DNA of 64,000 nt. Source: Streptomyces qinglanensis (GTDB taxonomy: Bacteria > Actinomycetota > Actinomycetes > Streptomycetales > Streptomycetaceae). Shown in pieces: positions 44,480 to 54,240 of the stretch. The notes under the pieces are model-generated. The model saw only the letters and a program-made list of their open reading frames with translations, was not told the DNA's origin and did not search any database. Both the position numbers and the translations under genes were made by a program. The stretch lies in assembly GCF_900111245.1 (NCBI RefSeq), contig NZ_FOGO01000001.1, forward strand, positions 744,001 through 808,000, in the 5' to 3' direction. The first letter of the stretch is position 1, and every line of letters starts with the position of its first letter.

Positions 44480-45160
44480 ATGGCACACACGCACCGGACA
44501 ACCCTCACCCGCTACGCGCGTCGACACTGGACGGCCCTCCTGGCCGTCCTCGCCGCCGCCGTCAGCAGCCTGCTGGTGGCCCTCACCCTGGGCGCCTCCC
44601 CGGCCGCGGCCGAGCCCCCCGCACCGCCGAGCGCGTCCGAGGCGCGCACGATGCTCGACGGCCTGTCCGAGAAGGCCGAGGGCTCGATGGACGGCTACTC
44701 GCGGGACAAGTTCCCGCACTGGAGCAGCCAGGGCGACAACTGCAACACCCGCGAGGCCGTCCTCAAACGGGACGGCGAGGGCGTGGAGACCGGCGACGAC
44801 TGCTACCCGACGAAGGGGAGCTGGACCAGCCCCTACGACGGCGAGACCTGGACCCAGCCCTCCGACCTGGACATCGACCACGTCGTCCCGCTCGCCGAGG
44901 CGTGGCGCTCCGGTGCCTCCGGCTGGACCCAGGACAAGCGCGAGGAGCTGGCCAACAACCTGGAGATCGCCCAGTTGCTCGCGGTCACCGACAACGTCAA
45001 CCAGGAGAAGGGCGACAAGGACCCCGCCCAGTGGATGCCGCCGTCCTCCGGCTACCACTGCACCTACGCGCGCATGTGGGTCTGGGTCAAGGACACCTAC
45101 GGCATGACCGCCGACGCCGAGGAGAAGGCGGCCCTGGAGAAGGTGCTCTCCGGCTGCTGA
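44480..45160 (+). CDS. secreted HNH nuclease (DUF1524/GmrSD-like HNH)
   Basis: The 226-residue protein has a signal peptide (LLAVLAAAVSSLLVALTLGASPAAAE), and a mature domain with DNCNTREAVLKRDG, KGSWTSPYDGETW and the catalytic segment DLDIDHVVPLAEAWRSGA followed by NNLEIAQLLAVTDNVNQEKGDKDP, the DHVVPL/N...N arrangement of HNH nucleases of the DUF1524 group. Four Cys suggest disulfides outside the cell. It is probably an extracellular DNase used for nutrient recovery or during development. GGGAG precedes the ATG by 6 bp. Confidence 0.9.
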   Translation: MAHTHRTTLTRYARRHWTALLAVLAAAVSSLLVALTLGASPAAAEPPAPPSASEARTMLDGLSEKAEGSMDGYSRDKFPHWSSQGDNCNTREAVLKRDGEGVETGDDCYPTKGSWTSPYDGETWTQPSDLDIDHVVPLAEAWRSGASGWTQDKREELANNLEIAQLLAVTDNVNQEKGDKDPAQWMPPSSGYHCTYARMWVWVKDTYGMTADAEEKAALEKVLSGC

Positions 45161-45241
45161 TCCGCGGACCCCGGCCCGCTGCCGCCGCCTCCGGCGTCCG
45201 GGCCGGAAGCTGCCGGAAACTGGTCGGACAGCTCCCTCGTT

Positions 45242-45276
45242 CCGTACGGTGCGGGTCCAAGGCCCGCACCGTACGG
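45242..45276. terminator. strong hairpin between HNH and PhoD-like genes
   Basis: CCGTACGGTGCGGG (45242-45255) and its perfect complement (45263-45276) with a 7-nt loop, 81 bp after the HNH stop and 26 bp before the PhoD start. It separates the two transcripts. Confidence 0.75.
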
Positions 45277-45302
45277 GTGCCACACGGACGAGGGAGATGC
45301 GC

Positions 45303-47021
<1,719 letters not shown>

Positions 47022-47068
47022 CAGCCGCTCATACCCGGAGGCCGGGCATCCGGCCGCCGCTCGGCGGA

Positions 47069-47917
47069 TCAGCCGCCGCTGAGCGGAACCGTGAAGCAGC
47101 CCAGCCGGGCACCGGCCTCCCCCGCGTGCCCCTGCCCGGTCCGGGTCGCCCGCTCGTGCAGCACGACCGAACCGGCCCCGCCCGGCCGGAAGGTCCAGCC
47201 GTGCCGCGAGACGGCGCTGCCCCGGCCCGCGGAGTCGGTGGTGACGTCGAGCCACACCTCGTTGCGCGGATTGGCGTAGCGGGGATCGGTGGAGGGCTGC
47301 CGGGGGTCCCGGCGGTGCTGGTAGTGCGGCCCCGCGTCGCCGGGCCGGCCCCCGCACGGCCGGGTGTGGACATGCGCCCCGTAGGTCCGGTGCGGGAGCA
47401 GGCCGCGCACCCGCAACCACACGGTGGTGCCGTGCCGGGTGGCCCGCCGCGCCACCGTGATGCCGGACCCGGCCGGGACCCGGGCGAGGTCGTAGGTGAC
47501 GGCGTCGGGGCGGATGAAGGCGTTCGCGGGCGAGAACTGGTCCTCGCGCACCAGGAACGGCTGCTGGAACGGCTGCCGGTCGGCGGCTTGGGCGGTGCGG
47601 TCGGTGCCGTGGGGGCTGTCGGCGGCGTGGGGGCCGTGGCCGCCGTCGGTGCCGTGGGTGCCGTGGGTGCCGTGGGTGCCGTGGGTGCCGTGGGTGCCGT
47701 GAGTGCCGTCCGCCGCCCGCCGGAAGACGGCGCCGCCGGGCGCCGCGTGGGCGGCGCCGTCCGGACCGGCGCGCCCGCCGGGGTACGCCCCGTGCGACGG
47801 GACGCCGTCCGCGGCCCGTTCCCCGGCCGTGCTCGTCCCGCTCCCCGCGAGCAGCGCCGCCACCGCCGTGGCGGCCGCGGCTCCCGCCGCTCCCGCGGTG
47901 CGCATCCGTACCCTCAT
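47069..47917 (-). CDS. secreted Cu/Zn superoxide dismutase family protein with His-rich repeat
   Basis: The 282-residue protein has a signal peptide (MRVRMRTAGAAGAAAATAVAALLAG) and, after about residue 110, a SOD_Cu-like beta-barrel: YGAHVHTRPCG, GPHYQHRRDP, NEVWLDVTTDSAGRGSA, SVVLHERATRTGQGHAGEAGARLGCF. The Cys pair PCG...LGC and His of HVH are kept; not all classical copper ligands can be confirmed. Between them lies a repeat of Gly-Thr-His units (at least six) encoded by a 9-bp tandem repeat, followed by more His. A His-rich N-terminus can recruit Cu or Zn. No lipobox is obvious. It is convergent with the PhoD-like gene. Confidence 0.85.
   Translation of the reverse strand: MRVRMRTAGAAGAAAATAVAALLAGSGTSTAGERAADGVPSHGAYPGGRAGPDGAAHAAPGGAVFRRAADGTHGTHGTHGTHGTHGTHGTDGGHGPHAADSPHGTDRTAQAADRQPFQQPFLVREDQFSPANAFIRPDAVTYDLARVPAGSGITVARRATRHGTTVWLRVRGLLPHRTYGAHVHTRPCGGRPGDAGPHYQHRRDPRQPSTDPRYANPRNEVWLDVTTDSAGRGSAVSRHGWTFRPGGAGSVVLHERATRTGQGHAGEAGARLGCFTVPLSGG
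47649..47703. repeat. 9-bp tandem repeat encoding Gly-Thr-His
   Basis: Six consecutive copies of GTGCCGTGG (last one altered) in the SOD-like gene. The unit is in frame, so copy-number change would alter the His count without a frameshift. Confidence 0.88.
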
Positions 47918-48099
47918 CCCGGCCTCCACTGCCGCCTGGTGCTCTGCTGGTCCGATCTTGTGAGATCGGCGTCCGGCGGGACCGCAGGAGTGTCGCGGCA
48001 CGCCCCCAGCGCCCCTGAGCGAGGGATCCGGGCGTACGCTGTACGGCGGTAGACCGCCGAACGGCGAGAGACCGGGCAGGGGAAGAAACGGGGACAGCA

Positions 48100-48957
48100 G
48101 TGCCGGAAATCCTGGGGTCGGTGACCGGATCCCCGTGGATCTACGTGGTCATCGCCGTGTCCGTACTGCTCGATGTCTTCGTGCCCGTCCTGCCCAGCGG
48201 CGTCCTGGTGATCGCCGCCTCCACCGCAGCCGCCGGGACCACCGCCGCGGACGCCGCCGACCTGCCCAGCGCCGCAGCACGCAGCGCGGCCGGGACCGGC
48301 CAGCCGGTCGAGGTGCTGCTGCTGATGCTCTGCGCCGCCTGCGCCTCGGTGCTGGGCGACTTGGCCGCCTGGCGGCTGGCCTGGCGAGGCGGCGACCGCT
48401 TCGACCGGGCCGTCGCCCGCTCCCGCAGACTCACCTCCGCGCAGGAGCAGCTCGGCCGCGCGCTCTCGCAGGGCGGCGGCGCCCTCGTCGTGCTCGCCCG
48501 GTTCGCACCCGCCGGGCGCTCGGTCGTCAGCCTCACCGCGGGCGTGACACACCGCAGGGCACGGGAGTTCGTGCCCTGGTCGGCGCTGGCCGGAGTGGCC
48601 TGGGCCGCCTACAGCGTGGGGCTGGGCTACCTCGGCGCCCAGTGGCTGGGCGCCAGTTGGCTCGGCACGGCCGTCTCGGTGCTGGCGCTGTTCCTGGCGG
48701 GCGGGCTCGCCGCCTACCTGATACGGCGTGAGCCGGACGCCGGTACCGACGGCGAGGCCGCGGGGGAACCGGAGCAGGCCGACACCTCCCCCGCGCCGGG
48801 CCCGACGCGGGAGGTGTCCACCGCGGGCTCCCTGCTGCCCGGCCCCACCACGTTCCCGGTGCTGCCGGTCTTCGCGGCACTCCCGGCGATGCGCGCGGGC
48901 GGCGACGCCGCCGAGGAACCCGCCGTCACCACCGCGCTCCCGTCAGCGCCCGGGTGA
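48100..48957 (+). CDS. DedA/VTT-family membrane protein
   Basis: The 285-residue protein (GTG start) has the DedA layout: a membrane-edge helix (WIYVVIAVSVLLDVFVPVLPSGVLVIAAS), the segment VLGDLAAWRLAWRGGDRFDRAVAR, the amphipathic FARFAPAGRSVVSLTAGVTH (conserved R.xP..R..xxxAG motif) and two terminal helices. DedA proteins scramble or flip lipids such as undecaprenyl phosphate. The cytoplasmic tail (residues about 210-285) is Pro/Ala-rich. The 3' end overlaps the convergent GH18-like gene by 32 bp. Confidence 0.85.
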   Translation: MPEILGSVTGSPWIYVVIAVSVLLDVFVPVLPSGVLVIAASTAAAGTTAADAADLPSAAARSAAGTGQPVEVLLLMLCAACASVLGDLAAWRLAWRGGDRFDRAVARSRRLTSAQEQLGRALSQGGGALVVLARFAPAGRSVVSLTAGVTHRRAREFVPWSALAGVAWAAYSVGLGYLGAQWLGASWLGTAVSVLALFLAGGLAAYLIRREPDAGTDGEAAGEPEQADTSPAPGPTREVSTAGSLLPGPTTFPVLPVFAALPAMRAGGDAAEEPAVTTALPSAPG

Positions 48958-49963
48958 ACTCCCAGGGCCGCTGGGCCACTCCCGAACAGCGGTCGGCCGC
49001 CGGATAGGGCAGCGTGCCGCACGGCCGGTCCCGGTTGACCGACCAGAACGCCAACCGGGCCAGCCGCCGTTCGCGCGCGTAGCGCGCGATGGTGCGGAAG
49101 TCCGCGACGGTGACGCGCTCCTGATGTCCCGTGATGCCGTTCATGGTGGAGATGCCGCTGTGCGCGTACGCGGTGGCCGCGTCGTAGCCGTACGCCGCAC
49201 GCAGCCGCGCGGCCAGTCCCTCGGCCGCCCGCACCGTGGCGCGCCCCATGTCCAGCTCACGCGCCTGCTGCAGGCCGCTCGCGGTGGTGGGCGGCCCGCT
49301 CCCGAAAGCGAACGGCATGATCGTCCAGGAGTCCGGTTCCAGACCGGCCCGCGCGGCCGTCCCGATCAGCCGGGCGTCCGGCCCGCTCCGGCTGCTGGGC
49401 AACGTCACGTGGACGGCGAGCCCGGGGTGGGCGGCCTTGACCCGCTTGAGCGCCTCGACCGTCCGGCGGCGGGCCGCGGCGCTCTCGTAGGCGCGCGTCT
49501 CGATGTCGATGTCGATCGCGCGCAGCCCGTAGGCGCGGATCACCTTCCGGTAGGCCCGGGCCAGCGCCGCGGCGTCCGCACAGTCCTGCTCCAGCTTGCG
49601 TCCGCCGCCGCCGCCGAACGAGACGACGGGCTCGCCGCCCGCGACCCGCACCGCCCACAGGGCGCGCTCGTCCGCCCCGCCGGTCAGCGGCCGCACCCCG
49701 TCCCAGCGCGGCTCGCACCCGCCCGCGCTCAGCATGAACGCGAAGGTGAACCCGTCCGCTCCCGTCTTCCGCAGGACCGCCCCCGGATCGGGCGGATCAC
49801 CCCAGCCCAGCGAGTAGTACGGCGCGACGACCGGCCGCGGGCGCTCCGCCGCCGCGGCCGGATCGCCGCTCCCCGTCGCCGCTCCCAGTACGGCGAGCAC
49901 AGTCGGCAGCAGTACCGCCGCCCGCCCCGCCGGTCCGCGTCCGCGCGCTCTCGTCGCCCTCAT
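48926..49963 (-). CDS. secreted GH18-like (chitinase-fold) protein
   Basis: The 345-residue protein from ATG 49963 has a signal peptide (ending near AAAAERPRP) and a TIM-barrel with VAPYYSLGWG at the first strand, VVSFGGGGG at the substrate strand, and the catalytic strand YGLRAIDIDIETRAYES, where IDIDIE carries the D-x-D-x-E of family 18. It is closest to short streptomycete chitinase-like proteins without a chitin-binding domain. It probably hydrolyses GlcNAc polymers or binds them. ATG 49972 is an alternative start. Confidence 0.85.
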   Translation of the reverse strand: MRATRARGRGPAGRAAVLLPTVLAVLGAATGSGDPAAAAERPRPVVAPYYSLGWGDPPDPGAVLRKTGADGFTFAFMLSAGGCEPRWDGVRPLTGGADERALWAVRVAGGEPVVSFGGGGGRKLEQDCADAAALARAYRKVIRAYGLRAIDIDIETRAYESAAARRRTVEALKRVKAAHPGLAVHVTLPSSRSGPDARLIGTAARAGLEPDSWTIMPFAFGSGPPTTASGLQQARELDMGRATVRAAEGLAARLRAAYGYDAATAYAHSGISTMNGITGHQERVTVADFRTIARYARERRLARLAFWSVNRDRPCGTLPYPAADRCSGVAQRPWEFTRALTGARW

Positions 49964-50374
49964 GCCGGCCATCCCAGCCCGCGGCGGTCCGTCCACCCGG
50001 CAGCCACCCCAGCAGTTCATACCAACTGATGAACATCTTTGGCCGATCGCCTCGCGCGGTCCGGCGGCCGGCGGTTCGGCGACCGGCGGCTGGCGGCCGG
50101 CGGCCGGTGGCGGCGGTCACGGTGACGGCGGTCGCGGTGGCGGTGACGGTCGCGACATCGGCTGCGAGCCGGGGGGCGCGCGGCCGCGCAGCCGCACAGG
50201 ACGTTCCCGCAGCCGCCCGCCGACGGCACGGAGCCCTCGGCCGCCGTCGTGGACCAGCCGTGCCGGGCCGGCTTCTTCCGGATCGGACAGGAAGAGGCGC
50301 TCCAGGGAGCTTCGACCGGTCGATTCGCGGGAAAGTCCGCAATATCACCTATGCGCCGGGCCCGGGAGCGGACG
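49964..50374. other. 411-bp region without a convincing gene
   Basis: Purine/pyrimidine-biased GC repeats (GGCGGCCGGCGG-like and GGTGACGG) around 50070-50160 and no frame with coding features. It should hold the promoter of the GH18-like gene at its left and that of the lysozyme at its right. Confidence 0.5.
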
Positions 50375-51268
50375 ATGGCGGATCACATCAAGGGCATCGA
50401 CGTGGCGTCGTACCAGTCCGAGAACTACGGCACGCGGGGACTGGACTTCGTCATCATCAAGATCACCGAGGGGACGTCGTACACGAACCCCAAGTGGGTG
50501 GCACAGCGGCAGACCAGCCGGGACGCCGGACTGGTCACCGGCTTCTACCACTTCGTCAGACCCGGCAGCATGAAGGCCCAGGCCGACTACTTCCTCTCGA
50601 AGATCAACCTGCGCGCCGGGGACGTCCTCGCCCTCGACTGGGAGGACTCGGGCGTCTCCTCCGCCGACAAGGACACGTGGATCAGATATGTGCAGGGCAA
50701 GGCCGAAGGGCACCGGGTCCTGCTCTACTGCAACGTCGACTTCTGGCTGAACCGCGACACGTCCTCGTTCGCGGGCGACGGTCTGTGGATCGCCCAGTAC
50801 AACGGCCGCCCCGGACAGCCGAGCATCCAGCACCCGTGGCTGCTCCACCAGTACACCAGCGACCCCATCGACACCAACCTCGCCCGGTTCGACAGCCGCG
50901 CGGCGATGCGCGCCTGGGCGACGGGCAGTCAGGAGGACGACATGCCCAGCCAGAAAGACCTCTACGACGGAGCGTGGGAACTCGACGGCCAGATGACCGT
51001 GCCCTGGGGCAGCGACACCAACCCCCAGTGGAAGCCCAAGAGCGTCCTCATCCACATCGGCGAAGTCGCACGGGAGACCCGGGGCCGCGTGAAGGGGCTG
51101 GAGAACGCGGTCGCCGAACTGACCGCGAAGGGCGCGGCCCGGGACGCCGTCCTGGCCAAGCTCGCGGAAGGCGGCGGACTGACCGCCGCCGAGATCCAGG
51201 CCGCGGCCGAGGCAGGCGCCCGAGCCGCCCTCGACAGGCTCGCGGACGCGCTCGCCACGGAGGAGTGA
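50375..51268 (+). CDS. GH25 lysozyme (phage-endolysin-like muramidase)
   Basis: The 297-residue protein has an N-terminal GH25 domain (about residues 1-190): GIDVASYQSENYG, FVIIKITEGTSYTNPKW, ALDWEDSG (catalytic Asp/Glu pair) and QYTSDPIDTNLARF, which cleaves the MurNAc-GlcNAc bond. There is no signal peptide, as expected for a holin-dependent endolysin. The C-terminal part (about 215-297) is helical (GRVKGLENAVAELTAKGAARDAVLAKL) and not a known wall-binding domain. It is followed after 4 bp by a small holin-like membrane protein, so the pair looks like a phage lysis cassette outside a prophage. Confidence 0.88.
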   Translation: MADHIKGIDVASYQSENYGTRGLDFVIIKITEGTSYTNPKWVAQRQTSRDAGLVTGFYHFVRPGSMKAQADYFLSKINLRAGDVLALDWEDSGVSSADKDTWIRYVQGKAEGHRVLLYCNVDFWLNRDTSSFAGDGLWIAQYNGRPGQPSIQHPWLLHQYTSDPIDTNLARFDSRAAMRAWATGSQEDDMPSQKDLYDGAWELDGQMTVPWGSDTNPQWKPKSVLIHIGEVARETRGRVKGLENAVAELTAKGAARDAVLAKLAEGGGLTAAEIQAAAEAGARAALDRLADALATEE

Positions 51269-51272
51269 CCCC

Positions 51273-51539
51273 ATGCAGGCGGACACCAAGCGCGCCATAC
51301 GCACCGTCCTCCAGACAGCCGTGGCCCTGGCCGTCCTGCTGCCGGCGATCGTGGACGCGTCCGGCATCCCGGAATCCCTGCCGTGGGTCGCCGGATCTCT
51401 CACGGTCGCCGGAGGTCTGGCGCGGGTCATGGCCCTCCCCGGAGTGCAGCGACTGCTGCCGGAGTGGCTGCGCACGGGAGGCGATCCGGACGGCGACCTC
51501 GCCGGGCCGGGGCTCCGCGCCCGCGGCAGCGGCGAGTGA
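51273..51539 (+). CDS. small holin-like membrane protein
   Basis: The 88-residue protein has two short hydrophobic segments (TVLQTAVALAVLLPAIVDASG and LPWVAGSLTVAGGLARVMAL), a basic tail and a size typical of holins. It starts 4 bp after the lysozyme stop, which supports the lysis-cassette reading. No other phage gene is near. Confidence 0.7.
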   Translation: MQADTKRAIRTVLQTAVALAVLLPAIVDASGIPESLPWVAGSLTVAGGLARVMALPGVQRLLPEWLRTGGDPDGDLAGPGLRARGSGE

Positions 51540-51832
51540 CACCACAGCACCACGGGGGTCGGCTGCCGGGTCCTCCCGGCGCCGGCCGCCCACGAGCCGG
51601 CGGCCCGCCGGGCGGGCCGGGCTGTAGGGGCCTGCGGTCTCAGCCGCCGCTCGGCTCCCGCCTCCAGGCGCCGCCTCCCGCGCAGTCGGTGAAGTCCGCG
51701 CCGTCGGTGGAGTGACCGCCGTCGGTGGAGTCCGCTCCGTTCATCCGCGCATCGGCGCGCTTCCCCCGACGTTCTCCGGCCTGCGAGGGCGCCGCCGGGC
51801 AGAGCCCGCCCTCCGGAGGGACCGGGGGACGC
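51540..51832. other. 293-bp spacer with small tandem repeat
   Basis: Contains GCCGTCGGTGGAGT twice in tandem (51700-51735 region) and no supported gene. It lies between the convergent holin and CGNR genes. Confidence 0.5.
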
Positions 51833-52408
51833 TCACTCCGCCGGTCCGGAGTCCTTGCGCCGGCTGGCATTGAAGCGCGCCTTCTTCTGACGATTCCCGC
51901 ACGTGTTCATGTCGCACCATTTGCGGGTGCGGCTCTGACTGGCGTCGAAGAAGGCGGCCCGACAGGTCGGTGATGCGCACAGGGCCAGTTTCCCGTCTCG
52001 TTCACCGGCGATGATCTCGATCGCATCGGCGGCGATCACGCTGAGGGCGTCCTCCACACGCGCATCCGGACCGAGCTGCCATTGCCGCTTGCCCTCGGGC
52101 GTCAGAATCGCGGCGGCCCGCCCCTGAACGCTGCGGTCGTTGATGACCTGGACAGCGGGTGCGGGGAGAGCGTCCCCGAGGGCGGCCGCCGTCGCGGCGA
52201 GGGCGATCGACTCCCGCAGCTCCCGCGCGAGTTCGAGCTGGGCGTCGGCGCAGGAATCCACGACGAGGCCGTACACCGCCAGCCAGTCGACGAGCCGCTT
52301 CGGGGTGGGAATGCGCTCCACGGCGTCACCATGACGCTCCGTCAGAGTCGCCGTGAAGCTGGTGGCCAGCACATTGCCGAGGCGGAAGTCAGGGAAGCCA
52401 GTACGCAT
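51833..52408 (-). CDS. CGNR zinc-finger / ABATE-domain protein
   Basis: The 191-residue protein has an N-terminal ABATE domain (about residues 8-150; NVLATSFTATLTERHGDAVER, LVDWLAVYGL) and a C-terminal CGNR finger: LALCASPTCRAAFFDASQSRTRKWCDMNTCGNRQKKARF in segments, four Cys with the signature CGNR. It is a putative stress regulator that acts on DNA. Divergent from an epoxide hydrolase, 82 bp apart, over a 12-bp palindrome, so it probably controls that gene and itself. Confidence 0.9.
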   Translation of the reverse strand: MRTGFPDFRLGNVLATSFTATLTERHGDAVERIPTPKRLVDWLAVYGLVVDSCADAQLELARELRESIALAATAAALGDALPAPAVQVINDRSVQGRAAAILTPEGKRQWQLGPDARVEDALSVIAADAIEIIAGERDGKLALCASPTCRAAFFDASQSRTRKWCDMNTCGNRQKKARFNASRRKDSGPAE

Positions 52409-52436
52409 GGAACCACCATAGCCGGTTGCAACTCGA

Positions 52437-52448
52437 CATGGCGCCATG
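52437..52448. promoter_or_regulatory. 12-bp palindrome between CGNR and epoxide hydrolase genes
   Basis: CATGGCGCCATG is a perfect dyad centred in the 82-bp intergenic region. Two direct copies of ATRGCCGGTT (52418-52427 and 52461-52469) flank it. Candidate operator for the CGNR protein. Confidence 0.45.
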
Positions 52449-52490
52449 CTAGAACCGTCTATGCCGGTTCCGCAGTGACCAGGAGGTCTC

Positions 52491-53663
52491 ATGTCCCGTC
52501 CGACCAGCGACGTCGAAGCGTTTGAAGCCCACGCACCTGAAGCCGACCTCGACGAACTGCGCGCACGACTGGCCGCGGCGCGGCTGCCGGAAGCCGAGAC
52601 CGTCCAGCGCTCCGCACCCGGCCCCGGCCGGTGGGGCCAGGGAGTCCCCCTCGCCGACCTCGCCGATGTCGTGGACTACTGGCGCACCGGATACGACTGG
52701 AGAGCCTTCGAAACGCGCCTCAACCGGATCGGCCAGTTCCGCACGGCCATCGACGATCTGCGCATCCATTTCCTGCACCGCCGCTCCCCACGCGCCGACG
52801 CCACACCACTGCTCCTGACGCACGGCTGGCCGGGCAGCATCGCCGAGTTCATCGACGTGGTGGACGAGTTGGCGGAACCGGAGAACGCGGACGCGCCGGC
52901 GTTCCACGTCGTGGCCCCCTCCCTCCCGGGCTTCGGCTACAGCGACAGGCCGACCACCACCGGGTGGGGAACCGAGAAGATCGCAGCCGCATGGGTGGAA
53001 CTGATGGAAAGGCTCGGCTACGGCACCTTCGCAGCCCATGGCGGCGACTGGGGAGGCAACATCACCACGGTCCTCGGCGGCCGGTTCCCGGAACACGTCC
53101 TCGGCATCCACACGACGTTCGCGGAGGCACCGCCCGGATTGACGACGGACGGACTGACAGAGGTCGAGCGCACCTGGACCGAGGAGACCCGCCGTTTCTG
53201 GCGCCACCGCGCGGCCTACGCGAAGCAGCAGGCCACCCGGCCGCAGACCATCGGCTACTCGCTCGTCGACTCACCGGTCGGACTTCTCTCCTGGATCCTC
53301 GACAAGTTCGCCGAGTGGTCGGACACCGAGGACAGCCCCTTCGAGACCATCTCCCGGGACCGCATTCTCGACGACGTCACCCTGTACTGGCTGACGCGGA
53401 CCGGCGCATCGGCGGCCCGCATCTACTACGAGAGCCACAACTCGCTCGATCCCGAACTCCGGGTCGACGTCCCGTCAGCGATCACCATGTATCCCCGCGA
53501 CATCGAGAAGAGTCCCCGCCCCTGGGCACAGGAGCGGTACCGGCAGATCGTCCGCTGGAACGCGCCCGAAAGCGGCGGACACTTCCCGTCGCTGGAGGTT
53601 CCCGAATATTTCGTCAAGGACCTGCGGGAAGGTCTCAGGGCAGTACTTGCCACCAGCCGGTGA
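52491..53663 (+). CDS. epoxide hydrolase (EHN family, alpha/beta hydrolase)
   Basis: The 390-residue protein has an N-terminal EHN segment (EADLDELRARLAAARLPE) and an alpha/beta hydrolase fold with the oxyanion loop LLLTHGWPGS, the nucleophile Asp in AAHGGDWGGNITT, and the catalytic His in GGHFPSLEVPEYFV. The cap contributes two Tyr (IYYES and the TGYDW region) that hold the epoxide oxygen. It converts epoxides to diols. Divergent from the CGNR regulator; GGAGG precedes the ATG by 6 bp. Confidence 0.92.
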   Translation: MSRPTSDVEAFEAHAPEADLDELRARLAAARLPEAETVQRSAPGPGRWGQGVPLADLADVVDYWRTGYDWRAFETRLNRIGQFRTAIDDLRIHFLHRRSPRADATPLLLTHGWPGSIAEFIDVVDELAEPENADAPAFHVVAPSLPGFGYSDRPTTTGWGTEKIAAAWVELMERLGYGTFAAHGGDWGGNITTVLGGRFPEHVLGIHTTFAEAPPGLTTDGLTEVERTWTEETRRFWRHRAAYAKQQATRPQTIGYSLVDSPVGLLSWILDKFAEWSDTEDSPFETISRDRILDDVTLYWLTRTGASAARIYYESHNSLDPELRVDVPSAITMYPRDIEKSPRPWAQERYRQIVRWNAPESGGHFPSLEVPEYFVKDLREGLRAVLATSR

Positions 53664-53952
53664 ACCCGCAGCCCGGCGCCCCTGACCGCTGGCGACGGCA
53701 GCGCGCCGCTGTGAGACCGGGCCCGCCGGACCTCGGCGATCACCAGCAGCGACCGGGCCGTGCCGGTGGCCGGAACGGGGAGCCGGTCCGGCCACCGGAT
53801 GCGCTCCAGGCCCGCGCGGAGAAGCCCACGCCGAGCGGCTCACCGGACACAGGTGGACACGGACAACGCCCGGCCCAGCCACGGCCGGCCTCATCCGGCA
53901 CCGCTCACGGCCGAGGAGACGGCCCAGGAGGCCGGGCCTGGCGGCCCGGAAA
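53664..53952. other. 289-bp intergenic region
   Basis: No gene on either strand. The region ends in a strong hairpin downstream of the tRNA gene. Confidence 0.5.
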
Positions 53953-53996
53953 CAGGTCAGGGGCCAGCCGACTTCCGTCGGCGGGCCCCTGACCTG
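53953..53996. terminator. terminator after tRNA-Val
   Basis: CAGGTCAGGGGCC (53953-53965) and GGCCCCTGACCTG (53984-53996) form a 13-bp stem with an internal CCGAC/GTCGG stem. On the minus strand it lies 12 bp after the tRNA 3' end. Confidence 0.8.
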
Positions 53997-54007
53997 CATC
54001 TATGGTG

Positions 54008-54079
<72 letters not shown>

Positions 54080-54240
54080 GGAGCACGTGCGGGTCGACAG
54101 CGTACCTTGCCTGGTGGCAGACAGTGCAAACGTGAGGTGCGGGAGCACTCTGCGAACGAATCAGCTCGTGTGTTCGTTGAGCCCAGGTGGGAGAATGAGC
54201 ACCGGTCCAGGAGTCACAGGCACATACGGGGAGAGGTTAC

